The notes under the pieces: model-generated
What the model saw: only the letters and a program-made list of their open reading frames with translations
Told to the model about the DNA's origin: nothing
Database searches by the model: none
Made by a program: the position numbers and the translations under genes
NCBI GenBank assembly: GCA_963779515.1
Contig: CAVZYN010000001.1
Location: forward strand, 806,001-870,000
Direction of reading: 5' to 3'
Length of the DNA: 64,000 bases
Origin: CAVZYN01 sp963779515
Lineage (GTDB): Bacteria > Pseudomonadota > Alphaproteobacteria > Rhizobiales > Hyphomicrobiaceae
Part shown: positions 24,941 to 32,994 of the stretch, piece after piece
Numbering within the stretch: the first letter of the stretch is position 1
Layout of the letters: the number at the start of each line of letters is the position of its first letter

Positions 24941-25696
24941 ATGAAACGTCTCGAAGATCGCATCGCGCTCGTCACCGGCGCCGGCAACGGCATCGGCAAG
25001 GCCATCTCGGCGCTGTTTGCGTCCGAAGGCGCCCACGTCTGCGTCGCCGACGTCGATAGTGCGGCGGCTGAAGCGGTCGTCGCCGAGATCTCAGCCGCCG
25101 GCCACACCGCCACCGCCATGACCGTCGATGTCTCGCGCGGTCAGGACGTCACCGCCATGTTCCGCACCATCGCGCACGCGCACGGCCGCATCGATGTCCT
25201 TGTCAACAATGCCGGCCTCAACGTGCGCAGCGACTTCCGCCACCTCTCCGACGCCGACTGGGTGCGTCTGCGCGACGTCAATCTCGATGGCGTGATCCGC
25301 GTTGCCCGCGACGGCTTCGATCTCCTCCGCGCCTCGGGCAAGGGCTCGCTGATCCAGCTTGCCTCCATCATGAGCCATCGTGGCCTGCGCCAGCTCGCGG
25401 CCTATTCCGCGACCAAGGGCGCCGTCTCGGCCCTCACGCGTGGCCTCGCCGTCGAGTACGCGCCCTTCGGCATCCGTGTGAATGCGCTTGCACCCGGATT
25501 TATCGAAACGGCGCTGACGGAACGGGTGCTGCGCGTTCCGCAATTCAGCAAGGCGCTGATCGAACAGACCCCGATGCGCCGTTTCGGCAGCACCGAGGAG
25601 GTGGCGAAGGCCGCGCTCTTTTTCGCCTCCGACGACTCCTCGTTCGTCACCGGCGCCGAACTCGCCGTCGACGGCGGCATGGCAGCTGGCCTCTGA
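24941..25696 (+). CDS. Short-chain dehydrogenase/reductase
   Basis: Cytoplasmic NAD(P)-dependent oxidoreductase, 251 aa from ATG 24941 with AAAGAGGA upstream. Classical SDR features: cofactor loop VTGAGNGIGKAIS, Asp in DVDSAA (suggesting NAD preference), NNAGL, catalytic Ser in QLASIMSHRG with YSATKGAVSALTRGLAVEYA, and PGFIETALT. FabG/glucose-dehydrogenase-like. Monocistronic; no substrate hint from neighbours. Confidence 0.88.
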   Translation: MKRLEDRIALVTGAGNGIGKAISALFASEGAHVCVADVDSAAAEAVVAEISAAGHTATAMTVDVSRGQDVTAMFRTIAHAHGRIDVLVNNAGLNVRSDFRHLSDADWVRLRDVNLDGVIRVARDGFDLLRASGKGSLIQLASIMSHRGLRQLAAYSATKGAVSALTRGLAVEYAPFGIRVNALAPGFIETALTERVLRVPQFSKALIEQTPMRRFGSTEEVAKAALFFASDDSSFVTGAELAVDGGMAAGL

Positions 25697-25724
25697 GATC
25701 AATTGCGCGCAACTCTCTCCCCGG

Positions 25725-25755
25725 CGTCATCCCGGCGCCGGCCGGGACCCAAGCA
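25725..25755. repeat. CCCGGCGCCGGCCGGG palindromic repeat
   Basis: CGTCATCCCGGCGCCGGCCG then GGACCCAAGCA, with the lead-in AATTGCGCGCAACTCTCTCC just before it (from 25700). Same family as 14203, 23827 and 18162. A piece of a second repeat (GGTTTTCCGACAAGACGCAC, 25795 onward) follows. Confidence 0.85.
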
Positions 25756-25918
25756 ATGCGCTGCTAATAATTGTTCGACACGAGGATGGGGACCGGTTTT
25801 CCGACAAGACGCACGACAAAGGAAAATTCTCACCGCTTCGTGATCACGTCGCCCTATTTTCGAGCCTATTGACCTGTCTTGCGAGGATCGCGACATCACA
25901 CTGCGGGGGATCGACACC

Positions 25919-26527
25919 ATGATGACAGTGTACCGAACCGTCTTGCTTTCGGTAGCGCTCCTGACGTGCGGCGTCGCGCCAGCCAGCGCCAACGGAAGCC
26001 CCTACACGTTCGACAAAGATCACACGTCGATCACCTTCAGCTGGAACCATATGGGCCTCTCGCGCCAGTCCGCCCGCGTCACCGATTACTCCGGCAGCCT
26101 CATCCTCGATCCCGCCAATCCAGAAGCCGCGCAAGTCGACGTCACAATGAAAGCCGCCAGCGTCTCGACCGGCGCCGCCTCGCTCGATCGCCATTTTCGG
26201 ACCGCTGATTTCTTCAATGTCGGGCAGCACCCGAATATGACGTTTCGCTCGACCGCCATCAAACGCACCGGCGACAAGACCGCGGAGATGACCGGCGAAT
26301 TGACACTGCTCGGCATTACGAAACCGGTCACGTTCAACGTCACGCTGAACGGCATGGGCGATCATCCGTTCGCTAAATTCTACCCCAACTACGCGGACAA
26401 GGCCGTCGCCGGCTTCTCCGCCACCGCCACCGTGCAGCGTAGCGCCTTCGGCCTCACCCGCATCCTTCCGCTCGTCCCCGACGACATCCTGATCACGATC
26501 GAAGCCGAACTCCTCACCAAAAAGTAA
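25919..26527 (+). CDS. YceI family periplasmic lipid-binding protein
   Basis: 202 aa with a signal peptide (residues 1-25, CGVAPASAN). The mature part is a YceI lipocalin-like barrel: YTFDKDHTSITFSWNHMGLS at the start, SLDRHFRTADFFNVGQHPNM and TGELTLLGITKPVTFNV in the middle, and a C-terminal DDILITIEAELL. Family members bind isoprenoid-type lipids or amphiphiles in the periplasm. Monocistronic and flanked by repeats. Confidence 0.93.
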   Translation: MMTVYRTVLLSVALLTCGVAPASANGSPYTFDKDHTSITFSWNHMGLSRQSARVTDYSGSLILDPANPEAAQVDVTMKAASVSTGAASLDRHFRTADFFNVGQHPNMTFRSTAIKRTGDKTAEMTGELTLLGITKPVTFNVTLNGMGDHPFAKFYPNYADKAVAGFSATATVQRSAFGLTRILPLVPDDILITIEAELLTKK

Positions 26528-26853
26528 GGGAGCGCACCTCTCTCCACCCGCTTTCCCGGAATTGACGCGCGCCGCGCGGCAATATCCGGGACCCATACGC
26601 CATCCGTTGCGGCACGACCTCCCCGCCCCCTCCATTTCATCAGCCGTCATGCCAGGCCTTGTGCCTGGCATCCAGGATCACCGCTGCTGCGATTGACGGC
26701 GATTGTGTCGCGGCACCCCCACATCACCACCTTCACGGCGTATAGATCATGGGCACAAGGCCCATGATGACGGCTGTGGGTGGCGCGGCTGAGGTGGCCA
26801 GATTGATCGCTGATGCGTCCGGGAAAGCGTCGGGATTGATTAATGTGCGAACC
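26528..26853. other. Intergenic stretch between convergent yceI-like gene and paaK, with two hairpins
   Basis: About 325 bp. Two perfect palindromes are seen: ATGCCAGGC/GCCTGGCAT (26649-26657 and 26663-26671, loop CTTGT) and ATCATGGGC/GCCCATGAT (26746-26754 and 26760-26768, loop ACAAG). Both use the same ACAAGG/CCTTGT loop core and look like related Rhizobiales intergenic repeats. No gene seen. Confidence 0.7.
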
Positions 26854-28161
26854 TCACAACACCCTCTTATCCACCACCCGCCGCGCCTTGCCCTGGCTGC
26901 GCTCGACCTTCCCCGGCTCCATCACCGTCACCTTCGCCGTCACCCCGATCAAAGTCTTGATCAGCGCCGCCAACTCGCCGCCGGCCGTCGACCGCGCCTC
27001 CGCCGCCGCCTGATCGGGCGTCGCTTCCACCAGCACCTCCATCTCATCCAGCCGGTGCTCGCGCGTCAGCACCACCTGATAATGCCCGGTCAATCCCGGC
27101 ACTTTCAAAATCTGCTCCTCGATCTGGGTCGGGAACACGTTGACGCCGCGCACGATCATCATGTCGTCGGAGCGACCCGTCACCTTCTCCATCCGCCGCA
27201 TCGTCCGCGCCGTCCCCGGCAGCAGCCGCGTCAGGTCGCGCGTGCGGTAGCGGATGATCGGCATCGCCTGCTTGGTGAGCGAGGTAAACACCAGCTCGCC
27301 CTTCTCGCCATCCGGCAGCACCGCGCCGGTCGCGGGATCGATCACTTCGGGATAGAAGTGGTCCTCCCAGATATGCAGCCCGTCCTTGGTCTCGACGCAC
27401 TCATTGGCGACGCCTGGCCCCATCACCTCTGAGAGCCCGTAGATATCGACCGCGTGCATGTCGAACGCCTGCTCGATCTCCTGCCGCATCTGATTGGTCC
27501 ACGGCTCCGCGCCAAAGATCCCGACCTTCAACGACGTCTTGCGCGGATCGAGCCCCTGGCGTTTGAACTCGTCCAGGATCGACAACATGTACGATGGCGT
27601 CACCGTAATGATGTCGGGCTTGAAATCGTTGATCAGCTGCACCTGCCGCTCGGTCATGCCGCCCGAAATTGGCACGACACTGACGCCGAGCTTCTCCGCG
27701 CCGTGATGCAATCCAAGTCCACCGGTAAAAAGCCCGTACCCATACGCATTGTGCAGCATCATGCCGGGCCGTGCGCCCGACGCCCGCATCGACCGCGCCA
27801 CCACTTCGGCCCAGGTATCGACGTCTTGTTTCGTATATCCGACGACGGTTGGTTTCCCCGTCGTGCCCGACGAGGCATGCACGCGGGCAATCTGTTCGCG
27901 CGGCACAGCAAACATCCCGAACGGATAGTTTTCCCGCAGATCCGCCTTCACCGTGAACGGGAATTTCGCGAGATCGGCGAGGCTCATCAGATCCTCGGGC
28001 TTGATGCCCTTGGCGTCGAACGCGGCGCGATAGTGCGGCACGTTTTCATAGGCGTGCCGCAGCGACCACGTCAGCCGATGCAACTGCAAATCCCGGATCA
28101 CCTCCACGGGCGCGATCTCGATCGGATCGAGCTCGTGGCGCTGCGGCGTCAGGTCGAACAT
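26854..28161 (-). CDS. paaK: Phenylacetate-CoA ligase
   Basis: Activates phenylacetate to phenylacetyl-CoA with ATP and CoA. 435 aa, the usual length. Adenylate-forming signatures: HASSGTTGKPTVVGYT (P-loop), YGYGLFTGGLGLHHGAEKLG, IYGLSEVMGPGVANEC, YRTRDLTRLL and the hinge GRSDDMMIVRGVNVFPTQIE, all typical of PaaK. Last gene of a minus-strand unit paaG-paaI-ykgJ-paaK; a 16-bp gap separates it from the preceding gene. The oxygenase genes paaABCDE are not in the window. Confidence 0.93.
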   Translation of the reverse strand: MFDLTPQRHELDPIEIAPVEVIRDLQLHRLTWSLRHAYENVPHYRAAFDAKGIKPEDLMSLADLAKFPFTVKADLRENYPFGMFAVPREQIARVHASSGTTGKPTVVGYTKQDVDTWAEVVARSMRASGARPGMMLHNAYGYGLFTGGLGLHHGAEKLGVSVVPISGGMTERQVQLINDFKPDIITVTPSYMLSILDEFKRQGLDPRKTSLKVGIFGAEPWTNQMRQEIEQAFDMHAVDIYGLSEVMGPGVANECVETKDGLHIWEDHFYPEVIDPATGAVLPDGEKGELVFTSLTKQAMPIIRYRTRDLTRLLPGTARTMRRMEKVTGRSDDMMIVRGVNVFPTQIEEQILKVPGLTGHYQVVLTREHRLDEMEVLVEATPDQAAAEARSTAGGELAALIKTLIGVTAKVTVMEPGKVERSQGKARRVVDKRVL

Positions 28162-28177
28162 CGTGCGTCTCCGTCGG

Positions 28178-28969
28178 TCAGTGCGCGATTAACCCGGCGT
28201 CGTGCCGCAACTGCTTTTCAAAGTCCGGCGGAATGGGATCGCCGCCGACACCCGCAAAGATGTTCTCGCCCGCAAGCCACGCCGCCTCGGCATTCTCGTG
28301 CGCCAACGCCACCTGCAACGCGGCTGAAAGCTCCAGCGTCTGCCACGGCAACTTATTGACCAACAGCGCGATGCTCAGCGCATAAAGGCTGGCGCGCGAC
28401 GCCGTATCGTTGATGCGCGGCATGGTCCAGCCCTTGTCGGAGCCCTTGAACGTCGCGATGCAATCATCGACCGCAGTCGAAGCCGCCTTGCGGCACATCA
28501 TCGGCCGGTGCTGATAGACCGAGCAGACGTTTTCGACGAGAAGCGCGCAAGGCAATTGCTTGCCGTGCCGTGCGTCGTGGCCTTTGTTGGCGGTCTCCGC
28601 CGCGCGCGCCGCAAAGGTCTCGCGCGAGACCCGGCGTGCCGCCCCCGACCGGATCACCGCGGCAATACGAAACACTTCCGGCGCCAGCACCGAGACGTAG
28701 GTGTGGCAGCAATACGCGCAGCCTTTGCCGCACGCGAGCTTGATGCCGTGCTCCGATTTTCGCACAGATGTGTCGAAGACGGTGTGGACCAGTGCCGCCG
28801 CCTCCGCCGCGCGCGACGGGTTTGCCGTATCGCGAAGCATGCGCGACAGGCGCGACGCCAAGCCCAGCACCGACTCTGGCGCCGCATCCTCCGCCAACCC
28901 GACCCGCAACACGCGATCGGCCGCTTTGCGCAGCTCGCGGTCCTGTTGGCGAAACTGTTGCCGGTTCAT
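28178..28969 (-). CDS. YkgJ-family cysteine-cluster protein in the paa operon
   Basis: 263 aa from ATG 28969, which overlaps the paaI stop (ATGA); the frame continues 12 codons further upstream inside paaI, which I ignore. It contains the eight-Cys-type YkgJ pattern: CGKGCAYCCHTYVSV, then NVCSVYQHRPMMCRKAAST, which should bind zinc or an Fe-S cluster. The C-terminal half is helical. Its role in phenylacetate catabolism is not known; position and coupling argue for a maturation or redox job in the same pathway (inference). Confidence 0.8.
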   Translation of the reverse strand: MNRQQFRQQDRELRKAADRVLRVGLAEDAAPESVLGLASRLSRMLRDTANPSRAAEAAALVHTVFDTSVRKSEHGIKLACGKGCAYCCHTYVSVLAPEVFRIAAVIRSGAARRVSRETFAARAAETANKGHDARHGKQLPCALLVENVCSVYQHRPMMCRKAASTAVDDCIATFKGSDKGWTMPRINDTASRASLYALSIALLVNKLPWQTLELSAALQVALAHENAEAAWLAGENIFAGVGGDPIPPDFEKQLRHDAGLIAH

Positions 28970-29421
28970 CGGTTCTTCCCAGGATCGTTCACTGTATCGC
29001 CCCACGACCCCGGAACCGACCGGCTATGACCACGGAACTCCGCGATCGCAGCTCCCGTCTCATCCCGCACCGTCACGTCATAGAGTCCCGATCGTTCGCC
29101 GCGCTGGCGCTCCTTGGCCTCGGCGCGTAGCAGCATTCCGAGTTTTCCGGGCGCCAAATACGTAATGCTGCACTGCTGCGCCACGTGGCGGCTCCCGCGC
29201 GAATTGCAGGCGAATGCGAACGTGCTGTCGGCGAGCGTGAAGATGAATCCGCCATGCGCGGTGCCGTGACCATTGGTCATGCTCTCGGTGATGCGCATGG
29301 AGAGCGTCGCGGCGCCCGGCCCGACGCTTTCGATTGTCATGCCAAGCCCAGGGCTCGCGCGATCCTCGGCCCACATGGCCGCCGCCGATCGCGCCGCGAT
29401 CTCATCCGCCAAACCACTCAT
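28966..29421 (-). CDS. paaI: Hydroxyphenylacetyl-CoA thioesterase PaaI
   Basis: Hot-dog-fold thioesterase that removes stalled CoA esters in the phenylacetate pathway. 151 aa; NGHGTAHGGFIFTLADSTFA is the PaaI active-site segment with HGG and the catalytic Asp, and CNSRG follows. Overlaps paaG upstream and ykgJ downstream by ATGA, so strictly coupled. Confidence 0.9.
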   Translation of the reverse strand: MSGLADEIAARSAAAMWAEDRASPGLGMTIESVGPGAATLSMRITESMTNGHGTAHGGFIFTLADSTFAFACNSRGSRHVAQQCSITYLAPGKLGMLLRAEAKERQRGERSGLYDVTVRDETGAAIAEFRGHSRSVPGSWGDTVNDPGKNR

Positions 29422-30215
29422 GCCTTTTTCCCCGTGAATGTCGGCGTCCGCTTCTCGAAGAAGGCGCTGACTCCCTCAGCGTAGTCCGGCGCGTTGGCGA
29501 GCGCTTGCTGCTCCACGCGCTCCAATTCGAGCTGCTGATCGAGCGTGTTGGTTTCCGACGCATCGAGCACGCGCTTGATCGTCGCAAACGCATTGGTCGG
29601 CTGCGCCGCCAGCCGCGCCGCCATCGCCGTTGCCTCTGCCATCAGCTTGTCGTCATCGATGACCTTCCAGATCAGGCCCCAGCTTTCGGCCTGCTCGGCG
29701 GTGATTGGCTCGGCCAGGATCGCGAGGCCACGCGCCCGGGCAGCACCTGCGAGCCGTGGGAGAATCCAGGTGCCGCCCGCGTCAGGCAACAGCCCGATGC
29801 GCGAGAACGCTTGCAGAAACTTGGCGGATCGTCCCGCGAGAACAATGTCGCAGGCCAGAGCGATGTTGGCGCCCGCCCCCGCCGCGGTCCCGTTGACGGC
29901 ACAAATGACAGGCATGGGCAGGGCCCGCAGACGCCTGATCAGGGGGTTGTAATAGGCCCCAAGGGTCTTGTTGATGTCGGGCTTCTCGCCGGCCTTGAAG
30001 GTCACCAGCCGGTCGGACAGATCCTGGCCCGCGCAAAAGCCACGGCCCGCGCCCGTCAACACGATGGCGCGACAACTCGGGTCCGCCTCGACCTCGTCCA
30101 GAGCCGCCCTGAGCGCGATGTGCATCGCCTCCGTGAAGGCGTTCAGCCGGTCGGGACGATTGAGGGTCAGCACCCGGTACCCCTCGCCTTTGGTGACGAG
30201 AATGAGGTGTTCCAT
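29418..30215 (-). CDS. paaG: 2-(1,2-epoxy-1,2-dihydrophenyl)acetyl-CoA isomerase
   Basis: Crotonase-superfamily enzyme; in the paa pathway it isomerises the ring-epoxide to an oxepin. 265 aa from ATG 30215, 9 nt after a GGAGGA site. Features: TGAGRGFCAGQDLSDR, oxyanion-hole NGTAAGAGANIALACDI, and SRIGLLPDAGGTWILPRLAG. It is the first gene of the operon; its promoter is expected in 30216-30300. PaaF-type hydratase is the alternative, but order and the CAGQDL motif favour PaaG. Confidence 0.88.
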   Translation of the reverse strand: MEHLILVTKGEGYRVLTLNRPDRLNAFTEAMHIALRAALDEVEADPSCRAIVLTGAGRGFCAGQDLSDRLVTFKAGEKPDINKTLGAYYNPLIRRLRALPMPVICAVNGTAAGAGANIALACDIVLAGRSAKFLQAFSRIGLLPDAGGTWILPRLAGAARARGLAILAEPITAEQAESWGLIWKVIDDDKLMAEATAMAARLAAQPTNAFATIKRVLDASETNTLDQQLELERVEQQALANAPDYAEGVSAFFEKRTPTFTGKKA

Positions 30216-30484
30216 GGGTGGTCCTCCAGAGCGTGGGCGCGGGGCGTACTGTGGCATTCACGTTAACACGTGGCCAGAACCTCAATATTGGCCCGCAATG
30301 TAGGTTACAAGTCCCGGGTAGGCGGGGTTAGATGGAAACGGACGGTCGCAGTGGGCCAAGCGGTCTTGCCCATTGTTCGCCTTGGATTGGCCAGAACGCT
30401 TGTCTATAAGTCCGTCAAAAGCTGGGCCTGCGTCGCGTGCGACGGATCGGCCCAACGCGAATTTGGATTGGGAGCCGCGACTTT

Positions 30485-32800
30485 ATGAAGTGCAATCCGC
30501 TCAAGTGGTTGTGGGGCTTGATCCCGATTATAGGGCTCGGCTGGGTCGCAACGCAATTGGAGCGTGGCAAGATCGAGACAGATCTATGGCGCCGCACCGT
30601 GCAGCAGCTGGAACAGCGCGGCATCAATTTCCCGAAAGTCAGCGTCGAAGGGCGCGACGCCTTGGTGACTGGCCGGGCGCCTGACGAGACCCAGCAGAAC
30701 GTTGCCGGCGATCTCGCCCGCGCCACCTGGGGCATCCGTCGTGTGGCCAATCAAACCGAAGTCGTCCAACGGGTCGAAAACTTCCGTTGGTCGGCGATCC
30801 GCGATGGCCGTCAGATCCGGCTGCGCGGCAACGTACCCGACGATGCCGCACGGCAATCGATCGTCAGCACCGTCCGGTCCACCTTCCCCAGCGCCGCCGT
30901 CGATGACGAAATGCAATTGGCGCGTGGCGTGCCCGACTATCAGACGTGGCAGGGCGGCGTTGAGTTCGCGCTCAAGCAGATGACCGGACTGAAGAAAGGT
31001 GAAGCGCGCCTCGACGGTCTCGCGCTCGGCATCAGCGGCGAGGCCGAATCCGCCGACACGTATCGCACCATCAAGACGGCTTTGGCGAACAACCTCCCGC
31101 GCGGGCTGAGACTGTCCGACGATCGCGTCACCGCGCCGGTTGTCTCGCCATACACTTGGGCTGCGCGGCAGAATGCCGGGCAAGTGGTGCTGACGGGTTT
31201 CGTTCCGAACGAGCGGCTGCGCGGCGATATCGCTGCGGCAGCGAAGTCGAGTTTCCCGCGCGCCGCGATCACCGATCGCATGGCGATCGGGGAAGGCGCG
31301 CCGAGGGATTGGGCTGGCGTCGTGACCATGGCGATGAAGGAGCTCGCAAAGCTCGAGGAAGGTGCGGCCGAATTGCGCGATACTCAAGTCACGTTGACGG
31401 GCTTGGCGGCGGATGAGGCGACGGCCGAGGGCGCGCGACGTGGCGTGCGTGGCGCGTTGCCGAGCACCTATCGCCTCGCCGACGACATCAAGGTCCGCGA
31501 ATCCGTGGTGAGGCCGGTCTCGCCCTTCACGACCAGCGTGGTTCTCGAGAGCGGTGTCGTGATCCTCGCCGGCTATGCGCCGAGCGAAGAGGCCCGCGAC
31601 GCTGCCGTCCAGGCCGCACGCTCCAGGTTCCCCAATCGTCGCATCGACAATCGAATCGAGGTCGCCGCTGGCGCCCCCGAAGGCTGGAAGCGCTGCTATG
31701 ATGGCGGCCTTGCAGGCTTGGCGAAGGCCGGCAACGGCCGCATGCAAATGACCGATCGCCGTCTGGATCTCAGCGGCAGCACGGAAGACGAAGACGTCGC
31801 CAACAGCATTCCAGCCGAGCTGCGCCAGTCGGTCGGACAAAACTGCGACGCCAACGCGCGCATTACCTACAATGCCGGTGTGGAACCGGATAACGACTGG
31901 CGCGCCGCGTGGAACGGCACGCAAGTGGTGCTCGAAGGCGAGGTGACGAGCCAGACCGCCAAGGCGCAACTCGTCCAGAGCGCCGGCCGCTACTTCCCAG
32001 GCGCCCAGGTCGTCGACCGCATGCGCATTGCCGAAAACCGGTCGCGCGCGTGGCCCGCCACCGCCGATCAGGGCCTCAAGATGCTGGCGACGTTGCGCTC
32101 CGGCGAAGCCCGCTTGGCGCGCCGCGGATTGACCATCTCCGGCGAAGCCAAGGATGCGGCCGTCGTCAACGTCATCCGCGACCAGTTGGAGCGGGATATC
32201 GCCAAAGGCTACACCGGCCGCGAGAACGTCAACGTCCGCACCGATGGCGTGATCTGGTCGGAGCAAGAAGCGCGTCGCAAAGCCGACGAGGAGGCCCGCC
32301 GCGTGGCCGACCTCGATCGTCAGCGCAAGGCCGACGAAGATCTCCGCCGCCGCGAGGACGAGCAACGCCGGCGTGACGACGACGAGCGCCGCCGCCGCGA
32401 GACCGCCGAGCGGCAGCAAAAAGACGAAGCTGCAAAGAGCTGCCAGTCGGGTCTGCAGAAGATCGCGCGCGAAGGGATCCTGAAGTTCGAGCGCGCGAGC
32501 GCGAACCTCGACCGGGAGAGCAACGACACGCTCGACCAGTTGGCTGGCACCGCCAAGGCATGTCCAGGTCTCAAGATCGAGATCGAAGGGCATACCGACA
32601 GCGAGGGAACGCCCGAGCGCAATCAGCGTCTCTCGGACCGGCGCGCGCAAGCTGTTGTCGACTTCCTGATCAAACGGGGCGTCGACCAGGCGCAGTTGCA
32701 GGCGATCGGCTATGGCGAGACGCGGCCACTGGCGCCGAACGACACCACCGAGAACCGCGCTAAAAACCGCCGCATCGAGTTCACCGTTCGCGGCAACTGA
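30485..32800 (+). CDS. OmpA-domain envelope protein with internal repeats
   Basis: 771 aa from ATG 30485. One N-terminal membrane segment (LKWLWGLIPIIGLGWVATQL). Residues about 50-590 hold a series of BON-like alpha/beta repeats, each with a central V-x-L-x-G-x-x-x-x strand (for example GQVVLTGFVPNERLRGDIAA, GVVILAGYAPSEEARDAAVQ, TQVVLEGEVTSQTAKAQLVQ). About 592-648 is a highly charged Arg/Glu/Asp helix. From about 663 comes an OmpA/Pal peptidoglycan-binding domain (EIEGHTDSEGTPERNQRLSD, RRAQAVVDFL, NRAKNRRIEF). It should span from the inner membrane to the cell wall. Followed by a tiny membrane peptide and the HhH-repeat protein. Confidence 0.85.
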   Translation: MKCNPLKWLWGLIPIIGLGWVATQLERGKIETDLWRRTVQQLEQRGINFPKVSVEGRDALVTGRAPDETQQNVAGDLARATWGIRRVANQTEVVQRVENFRWSAIRDGRQIRLRGNVPDDAARQSIVSTVRSTFPSAAVDDEMQLARGVPDYQTWQGGVEFALKQMTGLKKGEARLDGLALGISGEAESADTYRTIKTALANNLPRGLRLSDDRVTAPVVSPYTWAARQNAGQVVLTGFVPNERLRGDIAAAAKSSFPRAAITDRMAIGEGAPRDWAGVVTMAMKELAKLEEGAAELRDTQVTLTGLAADEATAEGARRGVRGALPSTYRLADDIKVRESVVRPVSPFTTSVVLESGVVILAGYAPSEEARDAAVQAARSRFPNRRIDNRIEVAAGAPEGWKRCYDGGLAGLAKAGNGRMQMTDRRLDLSGSTEDEDVANSIPAELRQSVGQNCDANARITYNAGVEPDNDWRAAWNGTQVVLEGEVTSQTAKAQLVQSAGRYFPGAQVVDRMRIAENRSRAWPATADQGLKMLATLRSGEARLARRGLTISGEAKDAAVVNVIRDQLERDIAKGYTGRENVNVRTDGVIWSEQEARRKADEEARRVADLDRQRKADEDLRRREDEQRRRDDDERRRRETAERQQKDEAAKSCQSGLQKIAREGILKFERASANLDRESNDTLDQLAGTAKACPGLKIEIEGHTDSEGTPERNQRLSDRRAQAVVDFLIKRGVDQAQLQAIGYGETRPLAPNDTTENRAKNRRIEFTVRGN

Positions 32801-32822
32801 CCGTCAGTCGAGGACAGCACGC

Positions 32823-32930
32823 ATGGACTACCTCTTCATCAAACTGTGGTACTGGGCGCTCGCCGCCATGGCCGGCGGCTTCCTCGTTGGATGGTTCTCC
32901 TGCGGCCGCGACGATGTCGATGGGCGCTGA
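32823..32930 (+). CDS. 35-aa single-pass membrane peptide
   Basis: MDYLFIKLWYWALAAMAGGF, then LVGWFSCGRDDVDGR: almost entirely one hydrophobic helix with a short charged tail. It lies 22 bp after the OmpA-domain gene and 64 bp before the HhH-repeat gene, all same strand. I accept it because its position and composition fit a conserved small membrane subunit, but the evidence is limited to that. Confidence 0.55.
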   Translation: MDYLFIKLWYWALAAMAGGFLVGWFSCGRDDVDGR

Positions 32931-32994
32931 AAGTTTCTCGCACGCTCGAGTTCGCGGCGCTGAGCCGCATTGGCTGATTTGGAAAGACTGACTG

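Noticed and set aside
30584..32650. Open frame of 688 codons on the minus strand
   Set aside because: Antisense to the OmpA-domain gene; no motif, composition typical of a mirror frame.
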